DNA from: Oxytricha trifallax
Taxonomy: Eukaryota; Ciliophora; Spirotrichea; Sporadotrichida; Oxytrichidae
Length of the DNA stretch: 64,000 nt
Assembly (NCBI GenBank): GCA_000711775.1
Contig: ARYC01017212.1
Span: forward strand, 1-64,000
Reading direction: 5' to 3'
Made by a program: the position numbers and the translations under genes. Of this stretch, positions 47,477-58,868 are shown one piece after another (the first letter of the stretch is position 1; the number at the start of each line of letters is the position of its first letter). The notes beneath the pieces are model-generated. The model searched no databases. It was not told the origin of the DNA and saw nothing but the letters and a program-made list of their open reading frames with translations.

Positions 47477-50085
47477 TAAACTGTAAGGCGCATAACGTAA
47501 AAGATTTTCTCATCTCAGATATTAGCAGTGTAACTATTTAAGATAGTAAATTTGAATATATAACATTCTATGATGATGTGAATCATTCCTAAATATTTTT
47601 CAAAATTAGATACAAATCTTAAATAGCAGATTCAATAACTTAACTAATCAACTTTAAGATCTATATCACTATGAAACGATCATATAATCTAATTCTAACT
47701 CCAAATTTTAAATTAATAACTCAACTTTTGCAAATTGAACTGCCTAAGTAATCGATTCTAAAATTTTCAACATAAACATTACTTTTTCGAATATAACAAA
47801 TTTCACATTGGGAAATATAACAGATAAATTAATAAGACTTAATTAAGTTAATTTTAGTACCAATAACACTAATAATCAATGATATAATACAAACACAGTT
47901 AGCGCTATATATATTAAAAGGTATAAAAGAGTCACATTAGAAAATTCTAAAATTTATGATTTTAAGAAAATCATTTTTGATGTTTAAAAAACTTCAATTA
48001 GCTTAACCTTTTCTGATATTAGTTGCCGAGTAAACGATTACTATGAAGAGAGCAATATGCTAATTTAAAACAGGGCTATTCAATTTTAATATTCAAACTT
48101 GTTTTGATAAGATCAAATATTATTAATTTTTAAAGAAAAGATTCAGGAGGACCAATCTTTGTCAGTAATTCAAACTACTCTTCAACAAGCTCTATCTTCA
48201 ATAATAACAGAGCTAAAAAGGGTGGTGTATTAAAATTTGAATGTTTTAATTGTAAGATTATAAATTAATTAAATTTTTATAGCAAAACTATGCAAGCAGA
48301 ACATGACTGAGGATGTGTACATTGGAAATATAGCACTTATTGAGTGTGAGACTTTTTCATATAATAAGTATAGACCACTAATGATTGGAGTAAATTTTTT
48401 ATAAGATTATTTTGTACCTTTAGGTTTCAATTTTTCAGGAAATTCTTTTGGAATTAAGTTTATATCTAAAAAAACGTTATAGTTGCAAGTGGGTTTAAGT
48501 TTTCTGGAGAAATTATTGTTGCTCTAGTTGATGCAGATTAAAATATCATCACCAATGATAATATCTTGTTTGAATATTAACCATTTTTACTATGTAAAAT
48601 GATTTAAAGGTTTCGGGTTAAACTCAAATAAAAGTCTGAAATGGAATAGGGAAATTTAATGATGTTGTTTTTAAAGTACCACTTAGGACCTTTAACATAA
48701 GCTACATGATTCAATCAAGCAGCATTGAAAATTATTATTTAAAAAGAAACTTTGATTGCTAATGGAAAAAACTCAGTATCTATTAAAAATATGGAAACAA
48801 TAAATCTAAATTTAAGATAAAGTATTGTTGGAGAAATAGTTCAAAACGAAGAGTAATAAGTGTTATATCTGTGGAGTGGATTTTTATTCACTTTAAGATA
48901 CTTCAAATGACTTTTAAGAATGTTCTGCACACAATGAATGCCAAGGAGAAGATAAAATTAATTTAAACAATGGATATTGAATATCATCTTACTATTCAAC
49001 TAACATAATAGAATGCTTAAATAAAGAGACCTAAATTGTAAACTAGATTTAAACTAACAGAACTTTAAATTAAATTTGTGATTATGGTTATGACACCAAT
49101 TTATATCATTCCTGCATTTTTCAAGATGATTAATAGTTTACAAGGATTAGAATCATAAATGTGGTCATTACCGATGAAAGTCTACTAATTTACTTTACAT
49201 TTTAGGTAATGGCTTGGTAATCGCTTTACTATTACTCTTGTGGGTCAACTTAAGAAATTAAATATAAAGTGAAACATGTATTTCAATCAGAATTTTGCTA
49301 AACAATTTCCATATTTTGACTTCAGCCTTATCTTTTAATTTGAATAGGCCTGTATATCTCTATAAACTTCTTGGTATCTACATAGAAGTGAGAATAAAAA
49401 TAAAAGTTTTATATCATTTTATTGCTATTTGCAAGATACAGGATTTACTCAAACAGTAAACTCGACTTATTATTTTAAAGTGTTTGTTATAGTAGTACTT
49501 CCTCTTGCTTTCGTTATTATATTCAAAATGTTTTTCTTCCTTAAGAAGTTCATCCTTAGAACACCATTTCTACTATTCTAAAAGACAGCTTATAGTATTA
49601 TAAATAGTACTATTTTTTGCAATTCATCCAACAATTACTAGAATGACTGTGAGTTTATTCATTTGCATGGAGTTGGATAAGGATGAGTATTGGCTTTAAA
49701 CTGACTTAGAATTAGAATGCTGTGGTGGACCTCATTTGACTTGGAGTTTAGGAATATTAGGAATTCCAAGCATTATTTTATGGGTAATTGGCATTCCAGC
49801 TATGATTTGTTTAATTACAAAGAAGTGAGCAAAAACTAGATGACCCGATATTCTTTGAGAAATATAAAATGATGTACTAAGGCCTTAAGAAAAAGTACTA
49901 CTACTAAGAATCTGCAAACATTCTAAGTAACGTCTTCTTAATTTCTGTTAATGTATTGCCTAATCTTTACCCAAATACCTTCAAAGCTTTGTTAAATCAA
50001 CAATATAAGATTCTAGTAGTAAACTAATTAGAGCCAAGAGAAAATATGACTTCAATAATATCATTTTTTTGGTCCCTATTCTTTG
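47477..50085 (+). pseudogene. Beta-helix / membrane protein gene, 3' part with membrane C-terminus
   Basis: This is the continuation after the inserted element. Repeats include SGGPIFVSNSNYSSTSSIFN and NNNRAKKGGVLKFE (about 48,145-48,240). A Cys-containing EGF-like piece, CSAHNECQGEDKINLNNGY, lies at about 48,928-48,985; it is followed by TGA where the family usually has Trp. The membrane end shows YWLQTDLELECCGGPHLTWS and LGILGIPSIILWVIGIPAMI (about 49,690-49,815). A frame change follows, then KLDDPIFFEKYKMMYQGLKK and LEPRENMTSIISFFWSLFFV (about 49,835-50,090). This C-terminal block is highly characteristic of the giant ciliate beta-helix/TM proteins. The gene ends at the edge of the outer right inverted repeat. 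Confidence 0.65.
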
Positions 50086-50089
50086 TAAA

Positions 50090-50335
50090 TAATGATGAAG
50101 AAGATATCCTGAAGATGCTAAATATTAAATCACTCCAAACTAATTAATCACAGTTGGAATTAATAATAAATAATCTCATCATGTTAATTTAAATTTAAGG
50201 AAGTTAAATAATTAGGGATATAAATCGATATCAAACCTTTTCTAATTAGTGGCAGTTACTTATTTGAATAATTAGTTTTCTATTTTTATTTTTAAAATTC
50301 CCCATTTTGAATGTATTTTATTAATATTGATTTCT
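50090..50335 (-). repeat. Outer right terminal inverted repeat (end sequence family A)
   Basis: Reverse complement of 22,924-23,126, with the shared internal GATATC(C/T)TGAAGATG-like motif at its inner edge. It ends near GAATGTATTTTATTAATATTG. The pair with 22,924 encloses about 27.4 kb. Confidence 0.75.
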
Positions 50336-50349
50336 GAAGTTAGGGGAAA

Positions 50350-51145
50350 TATTTGAATATGCTTGTAAATTGCATAAAATTAATTTGGAATTAAAAATGA
50401 AAGAAATATTAATTTATTGTCATTTACAAATATTATCGAGCCGTTAATTTTAAATTTTGAAATCTTCTGAGATATTAATGATACACATATACCAAAGGTA
50501 GGTAAAAATATTAGACAGAAAGATTGAAAGAAGAAGTAATTGTTTAAAAAACACATATTTAAATTTATTTTTTTTAATTTAATCATAAAATTTTAGTTTT
50601 GAAGAAAATTAACACATTTAAAGAGCAAAGTTTTTCAAACCTTTAAATGTTATCTCTAATAATAATTTGACACAGCATTTCCAAATTAGAAGAAGGAATT
50701 AAGCGCTTTTTAAAACACTTATTTCATTTTTAAAGTAAGCAAAATTAAAGCTTGGAATAGCGCAATAAGATATATACTTATTAACTAATATTGGTTGTTC
50801 CTAATTAAATTATAAACTATTTTTATTTTTATTTTGTAGCAATTTATATATTAGTTTTATTGTTGTAACGAGGGAAAGGTTTTTTATATTTAATTAATAA
50901 TAATAAGTTTAAGCGCATTATTTGGTAAAATTATCATAAATAAATATATAAATAATTGCTATAATATATTAAGAAACAATGATATTATTATAACCTAAAG
51001 AATTGATCAAATATATCTTTGAAAGTGTTTATATAAAAGATTGAAGAAATATGGATGATTGACAAATGAAAATATATTTATTTTAAGTGATTTATAATAT
51101 TTAAATATGAATCTTAATGTTTTAGTTTAAATAATTTGTGATATA
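50350..51145. other. AT-rich DNA, nothing recognised
   Basis: No gene or repeat supported. Confidence 0.45.
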
Positions 51146-51149
51146 TTAC

Positions 51150-51586
51150 TTAGCTCTTTAATCTAATCAAAGCATTTTCATTTTATAATTTTCCTTGCTC
51201 TATAAACTCTGTCTCATCAACTTTATGTTATAACTCATGGTATCCCAATAAATTCCTTGTCGACTTATTCATACATATCTTTTCCTTCTCATTATGCAGA
51301 AGTGCGTGCTCCTTATCTTTAATCAGTACGCTTAAAAAGTGTTGTATACATTCTCATTGCTAGTTCTATGACATTTGTTTCTGTCAGAGTCATTTTTAGC
51401 GCTGAGTGGGGAAACCAGGTCTGTGCTATGTCTTATTCGTAGCATTATTCCTGCTCTTCTAATCTCTGAATCTTTTGTTTGTAGATTTTGAAGACTATCA
51501 TGTTCGATTTTGTCGAAAGCTTCTTGAGGAATCATGGCTTGAATGGACTTAAATCTGGTCTTATGTTTACTCTTCGTTTTGTTCAT
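51150..51586 (-). pseudogene. Unknown small basic protein, one frame change
   Basis: ATG 51,586 opens MNKTKSKHKTRFKSIQAMIP, then QEAFDKIEHDSLQNLQTKDS and IRRAGIMLRIRHSTDLVSPL. Near 51,325 the good frame shifts by one and continues VLIKDKEHALLHNEKEKICM and LLGYHELQHKVDETEFIEQG. The total is about 130 residues, charged and helical. No family recognised. The coding composition ends at about 51,150 in AT-rich DNA. Confidence 0.5.
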
Positions 51587-51639
51587 TCTTGAAAACTATC
51601 TAGACATAAGCCTGCGAACGTGTTGTGATTTTCGGTTTT

Positions 51640-51985
51640 GCAATCGAAATGGGGGGGTAAACTGCATCGTGTTGGCTTACCATGGGCACCACTAGACACA
51701 GCCTGAGCTATCTAAATACGGTGGAATTTCCGACTCAGACATCTACTTGGGTAGCCAAGATAATCGAGCATCAAGATTTCTCAAAAGAGCCTATGTCATA
51801 TTTCCTTAAAGTCCTTTAGGCATGCCAATTCCTGGCTATTCTATTGTTGAATCACTTATAGCAAGCAGATGCTATCCCATCGGCGGTTTCGCATTCGTTT
51901 TTGGGAAACACTATTTCCACTGTCTTGGTGAGTAAGGTGCTAAGGCGGAATCACTTCTGATTTAAAGAATTTGATTAAGTTTAAT
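51640..51985 (+). pseudogene. Repeat-type protein fragment related to 20.6-21.6 kb
   Basis: One plus frame reads GGISDSDIYLGSQDNRASRF, LKRAYVIFPQSPLGMPIPGY and SIVESLIASRCYPIGGFAFV. The first block matches, in opposite orientation, the remnant at about 21,440-21,500. Another plus frame beginning with ATG 51,651 is also open, but the block shared between copies favours the frame given. No family is certain. It starts 54 bp from the divergent gene at 51,586. Confidence 0.42.
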
Positions 51986-52099
51986 AGACATACTATATTA
52001 TAGGCACTAAATTCCTGAGCCAATATGAAGAATTATAATTTATAATAAAAATTTGATAATTAAAAATGAAATTAATTAGAAGTTATAGAAAATGGGGAA

Positions 52100-52345
52100 A
52101 TGTCTGAACAGAAGATGCCTTGTCACTCATTTAAAATGTAAGTAACAAAAAACATATCTAAATTTTTTATTTTACAGGTGTTACACCTGGTTAGAGTGGT
52201 AGTGAAAACAGACAAAAACTTCTCAGAGCAGCTAAAAAAATGGTAAAGGAGCATTCAAATATGCAAATGGTAATATTGAAAAAGGAACATGGAAAGACAA
52301 TGAAACATTTTTTAGATTTACACTTTGTATATTGGCTTATTGTTT
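52100..52345 (+). pseudogene. MORN-repeat protein gene with a 40-bp intron (copy 2)
   Basis: ATG 52,100 reads MSEQKMPCHSFK. A GT-AG intron of 40 bp (GTAAGTAAC...TTTTACAG) occupies 52,138-52,177. The spliced frame continues CYTWLEWQ, has one TGA at 52,203, then KNGKGAFKYANGNIEKGTWK with a MORN motif. It remains open without a TGA to 53,183. Only the part to about 52,345 has family support. The intron length and position match copy 1 at 4.2-4.4 kb. Confidence 0.6.
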
Positions 52346-53183
52346 TTCATTTATTATTGATCGAATTCTTATAATCATCTATTTTTCAAATTATTTTTCA
52401 AATGCTATCACTTCACTTTGGCTATTTAACCCTTTGTGCTCTCATTCTCTCGCACTTAAAATTTTCAAAATGACTTCATCACACCACTGGGAGCAGGCAC
52501 AAATGCATAAAGAGACTAAGGCATAGATGCCTAAAGAGTCTAAGTTTATCAATACTTAGGGGATTTCAAGTTCTCTGGATTTTATCATTATTACTCAGCA
52601 TCTCCATTGTTCTTTGCTCACAGTATCAATTATAGTATAGTTGGGAGATCTCACTCTTCTGACTCCTAAGGCTCCAACAACTCATTGCCATAAGCTGTCA
52701 CTAATCTTCCTACTGCACATAGAGACTCAAGTATTTCTGGTCACGTCAGAGTTAATCACAAGATAGCTGGTTCATCCAATGCCACCAGTTCTCTAAGGAG
52801 GCCATGTAAAAGTTGGCTAAAGTACTGCTATTTCAGAAAATGGCGATAATGTCTATGCCTCAAATCTTTTCTTCCCATGCACTGTTGCCTGTTAGGTCCT
52901 GGTACTTAGTGTTTTCATTTGGAGCTTCATGTTCAAGTAATACCAACACTTGCAATGCTTGAAAAGTTTTCTCTATTATCTTATAATTTAGCTCAATGCT
53001 GATGTTATTTGTACTCGTTCTATTTTTTATTCAGAGATTCAATTCATTACTTAAAATTAATTAAGTTTAATTTACAACAGTTATGATTAAAACATTATAT
53101 TCATTGTAAAAAAATTAATGTAATTTAGTTCATTCACTTACCCTCTCAATGCGACTTTTAGGTAACTCTTAAATAATTATTGA
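52346..53183. other. GC-richer island with decayed coding DNA, strand uncertain
   Basis: The plus frame of the MORN gene stays open to TGA 53,181-53,183. Other frames also look protein-like: plus SQGSNNSLPQAVTNLPTAHR, and minus TGGIGWTSYLVINSDVTRNT near 52,740. The minus reading recalls the remnant at 20.6-21.6 kb. By eye I cannot decide which is real. Confidence 0.3.
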
Positions 53184-53406
53184 TTAGTTAAAATGTCATT
53201 ATTACTTTTGACTTTCGCTTATACTTCAAAAAATTCTCTTTTATTAGAACTTCTACAAAGAATATTAATAAGCAATTAAACATATTTAAATATATATAAA
53301 TATATATAAATATAAATTTCCTTAGTGAAAACCTAAAATCTATCGCTCTCATCTTTTTAAGATTTTTCCATTGTGATTCAACAGAAAATACTCGAAAACA
53401 ATCCAA

Positions 53407-53685
53407 TCAACGAAGAATATTTGATGTATCTGAGAGCCTTGTAGTTGTGGAGATTTTTCGGCCACTCAGGTTTTGTAAAATACCAATCTTATAATCAAGT
53501 TTTCATAGTGATCCTGTGCTACTAAACATTGCCAACCTTGCAGGATCTTCTCTCCTTCGAATAAGCTACATTTCGTGTGTTCTTGGAGCACTGTGAAGTT
53601 TGAACTGAAATTGTGTTTGAATATTTTTCTAACATAGAGATGCTGTATCATGCATTAAAAATACAATTTATGACAATGTCTTCAT
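53407..53685 (-). pseudogene. Unknown small gene, one in-frame TGA; second frame also open
   Basis: ATG 53,685 opens MKTLSQIVFLMHDTASLCQK, then TQFQFKLHSAPRTHEMQLIR and RRREDPARLAMFSSTGSL. After one TGA it reads LQNLSGRKISTTTRLSDTSN, ending at TGA 53,407-53,409. A frame on the same strand from 53,651 to 53,466 also has a Met and a good composition (SLFEGEKILQGWQCLVAQDH). I prefer the first because it is longer, basic and Ser/Thr-rich. No family recognised. Confidence 0.4.
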
Positions 53686-53717
53686 TTTTTATTAAAAATT
53701 GCTAGGTTTAGCTATGA

Positions 53718-53835
53718 AGTAGGAAGATATAATGATTGAAGAGTAGGCAGGATAATAGAAATGTGATTATACTAATATGTAATATATTAAAGGAACTTTG
53801 AAAGATAATCAAAAACCTTTTAGATTTAATATTTT
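53718..53835 (+). pseudogene. MORN-like fragment (copy 3)
   Basis: ATG 53,718 opens MKQEDIMIEEQAGQQKC, followed by YTNMQYIKGTLKDNQKPFRF, which parallels NGNIEKGTWKDN..FFRF at 52.3 kb. The DNA after it also resembles the DNA after copy 2 (CATTTATTATTGAT). It looks like a duplicated, degenerated 3' part of the 52.1-kb gene. Confidence 0.45.
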
Positions 53836-53839
53836 ATAT

Positions 53840-54455
53840 CTGTTTACATTGTTTCATTTATTATTGATTTTATTTATATTACCATGTATTTTTTTATTTT
53901 TAATCTTTACTTCTTTGAATTAATTTAAATATTGAGTAAGTTATCTGATCAACGACTTATCTTATGTATAATTATTGATTATACTGATCAAATATTTTCA
54001 TGATAAAATCGTCGGGAATAACTTCATCTTCGCTTGGAAGTTGTTATTTCACCGATTTATTTATTGTATATCAAGATTCTTAAAATTCATCGGATTTTTT
54101 TAATATTTTGTCAAAAAATAAAATTTCAATGACGTGATTTTTGTCTAAATATTACATTAATTTTTATATTGAATTAAACTAGTATAAAATGATTTTATTA
54201 AATAGTGATATCATGTTACTTTTAGAATTAACTGCAAATTCTTTTGAAATTATCTATAATCAATAATTACAATGTCTTAATAACAATCTACAGATTAATT
54301 AAATTTTAAATAAAAGCTATGATAGCAATTTTATATTTTGATACTTTATAAAGATTGATGATATTATAGAATAAAAAGTAATATTAAGTAACCATAATTT
54401 TAATAGATCAGCTATTGTTTTTCTGCAGAACAACCGGTAAAACTCAGACGAAAAA
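53840..54455. other. AT-rich DNA, nothing recognised
   Basis: No supported feature. Confidence 0.45.
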
Positions 54456-54460
54456 TAGAC

Positions 54461-54670
54461 ATGAATATAAGCTTATATATGCAATAGAAAGCCTTATAAG
54501 CGAGCAATCCTCATCAAAATAAGATTAATGCCTAGGAGAGTTATAATCATGAGATCAAATAAAAGATTTATCAATTCTTTAAGAGTAAATAGATTAAATT
54601 CCTTTATTCTTGCAACAATTAGCATCTTTTATGTAATCACATATTTAAAATGATGCAATTATTTTAATGA
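54461..54670 (+). CDS. Possible 69-residue protein
   Basis: ATG 54,461 to TGA 54,668-54,670 with no interruption: MNISLYMQQKALQASNPHQN, then EIKQKIYQFFKSKQIKFLYS. A second frame, TGKTQTKNRHEYKLIYAIES, is also open across the first half, so the choice is not certain. No family. Confidence 0.3.
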
Positions 54671-54674
54671 GGAA

Positions 54675-55215
54675 TGTTTTATATACTATAATTTTGAAGA
54701 TTTGATAGAAGCGACAGAGTATAAAATAGCTAGAGTGAATTAATATGAAAATAAAATTTTAATAATTTGAGGGAAACTGTTACATATTTAATGTCTCCGT
54801 CCTTTACTTAAAAATACACTAATTTAGTAATGGATTCTTTCGGATTTTGTAAACGATATGTAAGAACTTTTTATTCTTAAGCATTTTTTAATATTTATTT
54901 TATTCATTAGTGAAAAGTGACAAGAAAAAGAAGTTCCATTAGTTCCTTATTTGTTTTATAATTAGATTGAATGGGGTCTAACAATAAAATATGTGTTTAA
55001 ATTTGTTTTAAAGATGCATGAGAATGATCACTACAGTTTAAATAGCTGTATTTGAGTGGCCTCAATTTTGAAATAAACAACAATAATAAAATATTGTATA
55101 AATCAGTAAAATACAAATAATAGAAGAGTTGCAATGTCCATTGTCTCGAAGATTAATATCAACAATAAGATAAGAAATCATATTAAATAATACAAATTAA
55201 GAAAATCTCACATAG
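54675..55215. other. AT-rich DNA, nothing recognised
   Basis: No supported feature. Confidence 0.45.
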
Positions 55216-55220
55216 ATAAT

Positions 55221-56024
55221 ATAAGGTAAAATTTTTTGAGAGTAGGAAAATTTTTAAATTAATCTAAATTAGCATTTTAATGACTATGATGGAAGTCTTA
55301 AATAAATGAAAGAAAGTACAAATAAGCAAATATGAGCGCACAATGAAATATAAAAATCTCAGATTGTTTATTATGGATAGGTCAATAACATTAGTACGAT
55401 TTAGCAGAGGTCTGCGGAATCACAAATCCGCAGAGTTCCGCAGAGGGTCTGCAGTACTTTTCTGTCGCACGCCTCATTTGCCTCAGATGCGATTCTTAAT
55501 TCACAGAGGCCATTAGGCTTATAATGCCATATTCTTAATTAATTATTAATTATTATAATAAATAAAGGAATTTGATTTTAATTTTTAATTAAATCTTAAA
55601 TTTATTAAACTTTGTTAAATTTCTCTATAGAGAATTCTGATTAGTGATAAATTATTAATTTGGTAAATTGCTTAAATTAATTTATTCCTTTATTTATTAT
55701 AATAATTAATAATTAATTAAGAATATGGCATTATAAGCCTAATGGCCTCTGTGAATTAAGAATCGCATCTGAGGCAAATGAGGCGTGCGACAGAAAAGTA
55801 CTGCAGACCCTCTGTGGATTTGTGATTCCGCAGACCTCTGCTAAATCGTACTAATGTTATTGACCTATCCATAATAAACAATCTGAGATTTTTATATTTC
55901 ATTGTGCGCTCATATTTGCTTATTTGTACTTTCTTTCATTTATTTAAGACTTCCATCATAGTCATTAAAATGCTAATTTAGATTAATTTAAAAATTTTCC
56001 TACTCTCAAAAAATTTTACCTTAT
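55221..56024. repeat. 804-bp palindromic element with about 350-bp arms
   Basis: Left arm 55,221-55,572 begins ATAAGGTAAAATTTTTTGAG. Right arm 55,683-56,024 is its near-perfect reverse complement, with a 110-bp AT-rich spacer. A GC-richer internal block includes CCGCAGAGGTCTGCGG-like short inverted repeats. The left arm has a 10-bp partial duplication (CCGCAGAGTT) missing from the right. No coding sequence. A foldback DNA element is most likely. Confidence 0.9.
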
Positions 56025-56029
56025 TAAGA

Positions 56030-57005
56030 AAACATCAATAATATTGATTGAAGAAAAGTTTTTCAAAGAATAGTCTAGAGTCAGAATTTATAACAATTAT
56101 TAAAAACTAGCTTAGTAATAGTTCCTTCATAAAGAGTATGCCTCGCAGTTTGTAGTTCTTATATTCTCTCTATAATTTGTTTTAAAAATAATTTTATAAA
56201 AAAAGATCTTGATCAATTTAAATCATCATCATCAAGGTAATAACATCTATTGCCTGTAAAGATTGGTAATATTTTAAGAATAATTGTGCAATTACTATTG
56301 CTATTATAAATTAACATTTTATTTTTGACTTAGAGAGGATTTATAATCCTATATTTGCAATTTTTATTATGCGATAGACACCATTAATACCATTCTAATT
56401 ACCAAGGAAAAATTATTTTTATCAAAAATTAACAAAAGCTAAAAATTTTATGACAAAAAAACTGAAGAAAGGACCAGAATTTAAACAAAAAGAAACTAAA
56501 ATTAATTAATAATTTAAAAATTATTTGATGAATTTAAATATAAAAGAAGTTTGCATTTTCCATAATATTAATTGAAATTTAAATTCAAATTCATACATTT
56601 TATTATTGAGAGATAAGTTTAGAATTAAGAATAATATTTAATTTAATAATTATAAATTAATTAGATAAGCTCAGTTAATCTATAAATTCAAAAATTATTA
56701 TAAAATTTAGTTACTCTTCATGTTGATTCTTAAGCTTATATAATAAAAAAGAATATGAAAATTTGGGAGATTAATAACAATGATGAAAATCTTATATTGA
56801 AATAGATCCATTAGTCTTTAAAATATTCATTCTGAATTTGAATTTAAATTAAATCAAAGAGTTGTAATTATATGAAAAATTAAAAATCTTTTAAACCAGT
56901 AGCTGATTTTAATGCTAAACTAAATTTGTACAATAATCATAGAAATTTTTGTTTCTCAGTATAAGCAACCCACTCTGTGATACTCTTACTGGTCACTACT
57001 AGTAT
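56030..57005. other. AT-rich DNA, nothing recognised
   Basis: No supported feature. Confidence 0.45.
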
Positions 57006-57011
57006 TCCTCT

Positions 57012-57539
57012 CATCTAAAGGTGGTGCTGGGGTATTCCAGTAACTAAGACTGGTTGAGGAATTCATCTCTGATGTTTTCGAATATATCAGAGAGTGTTTC
57101 CACGCAATTACTAAGGTCAGGGATATAGAGCTGAGTGCCTTTAGATTGTTCATCTATATTTTTGTTATTTTACTACCCTTCTTATATTACAGTGCTTATT
57201 GTGTAATTTAGCTGCACTCTCTCTTCATATACCAAATTCAGCTTTTCTTCCTCTTCAATAATAGTTCTAATTATTCTTGCAGTTATTCGAAATAAGTCGA
57301 ATTTGGCTTACTTTAAATAACATTCTTATTGAAAATTTTCATTATGCAAACGAAATCCTGTACAAAAATCTGAATGAGGAAGGTTCAAGAGCGTCACTGG
57401 AATTTCCATGAAAAACGAAGGGAGATAGAACGTCCGATTCAGATAAGCGTTCCAGTATCCGAGATATCAAAGTCTCCATATTTCTTTCAATTACCCTATT
57501 AGAATTTCCCAAGCGCCTTTCCACATGTCCGTATCATTT
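57012..57539 (-). pseudogene. Unknown gene with a single in-frame TGA
   Basis: A single minus frame from about ATG 57,526 reads MWKGAWEILIGQLKEIWRL, one TGA, then YLGYWNAYLNRTFYLPSFFM, EIPVTLLNLPHSDFCTGFRL and IIRTIIEEEEKLNLVYEERV. It ends YIPDLSNCVETLSDIFENIR...EYPSTTFR and TGA. About 170 residues are otherwise unbroken, which makes this one of the best preserved genes here. The second half is helical and acidic. The frame is open a little upstream of the ATG. A standard-code frame opening with Met at 57,524 is a shadow. It lies 440 bp after another minus-strand gene. No family recognised. Confidence 0.55.
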
Positions 57540-57979
57540 GGATTAGTAAATATTAAAAAATCGGACAAAATTTAAATTAATAATCAAGAATCTAGATTAA
57601 TTATAATTATTATTTCTAAGAGTAAATAATTATACAAGCTAACTCAAAAATTATTTTTTTAGACTTAGCTTGTATTTAATATAAACTATGTTATAACTAA
57701 AATCATCTTCATTTAATATATTCCCAATATTTAAATATTTTTCTGTATTTATAATCCAATATAAATGTTTATCTTTATTACAAGCATTTTATTGGTTCAA
57801 TTTTAGATTTAAAAAATTTTAAATTGTTTAGTATAAGTTGGAAAAATGTTTAATGAGAAGGTTTAACCAAAAATGATTACTTTAATTTATTCCATGATAA
57901 GTTTATTACTAGCATAACTCTTTTTAATTATTAATAAAACACATGCATAATAATTCTCTTTTTTTGATTATTTACTCAT

Positions 57980-58757
57980 TCTTTGGCAATTGTAAGTAGT
58001 TTTACTAAATGCTTTAGTGGCAATATTGCATTTCCGTCTGGTCTAACGTCGTTTTTACTGGTCCTAGCTTATAATTCCACTTAAGGCTGTAGATATGGTG
58101 TAGGCGATTTCTTATTAGCTTGATCATAAATCTATTCATAAGGTTTTTTTTCAGATTTGTCTAGATTGGGTTCATGAGTGTCTAAAGTACTATCAGAAGA
58201 TGCAATAGTCCCAACACCATCGGTGTTCCCAAGCACTCTTGTCTATCATAGCTCCTCTACCAATTCGATGGACCGAATGGCTCTTATTCAGTTTCAAAGA
58301 TTTTTAAACTTGACTTACACTGTGTGAACCAACAGATTTAAGGCTTTGTATTTAATTACCACCTTCATTCATTACATTTATACAAGCAGCATTAAGCAAA
58401 ATGTGGCTTCTCCAGCATTGATCACTTCGCAAAAAATAGCAAGTACTACCTCAAATAAGCTTGAATAATTTTGTGAGGATTGTTGCTAATTCAAGAGTTA
58501 GGGGAAATATTGAATAAATCATTTTCTACATTAGTTTGTTGTGGCATCTTTGAAATATTAGCAATGGGGCCTTGGTTTTCTTAAAAATTAGATATTTACT
58601 TCAAATCTCGCCCTCTCATTTTTTTAGTTGTGGTGAGTATTCGCTATCAAGCATCTATAATGTGCAATTCCACGAATAATCAATCCCGATATACTTTTTG
58701 TTGTTAATAGTCTTGAGTGGAGTTTGAAGCGATCCTGATTTCATTAGGAATGAATTA
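57980..58757 (-). pseudogene. Unknown gene with several frame changes
   Basis: ATG near 58,745 opens MKSGSLQTPLKTINNKKYIG, then IDYSWNCTLQMLDSEYSPQL. After breaks it reads GPIANISKMPQQTNVENDLF, NPHKIIQAYLRQYLLFFAK and DQCWRSHILLNAACINVMNE. It goes on with LKLNKSHSVHRIGRGAMIDK and, in a third frame, the tail SSDSTLDTHEPNLDKSEKKP...LLTIAKE to TGA at about 57,984. The S/T/K-rich tail suggests a disordered C-terminus. It is followed on the same strand by the gene at 57.0-57.5 kb, so the two may have been transcribed in the same direction. No family recognised. Confidence 0.5.
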
Positions 58758-58868
58758 TAGTACATATAATATATAGTACTTCATCTTAAACTATTATATC
58801 AAACAAGAATATAAAAGTTGATACTGTGATGATTGATAATGATTCAGCTAAATTAAGAATTTTATTAA

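Noticed and set aside
22924-50335. Polinton/Maverick or other virus-like element
   Set aside because: Long inverted repeats and large size recall these, but no capsid, protein-primed polymerase, packaging ATPase or protease signature was recognised. The SecA-like and beta-helix genes do not supply one.
53188-53406. Minus-strand ORF with a run of Ile-Tyr
   Set aside because: The composition comes from a simple TATA repeat. The neighbouring frames give better coding evidence.
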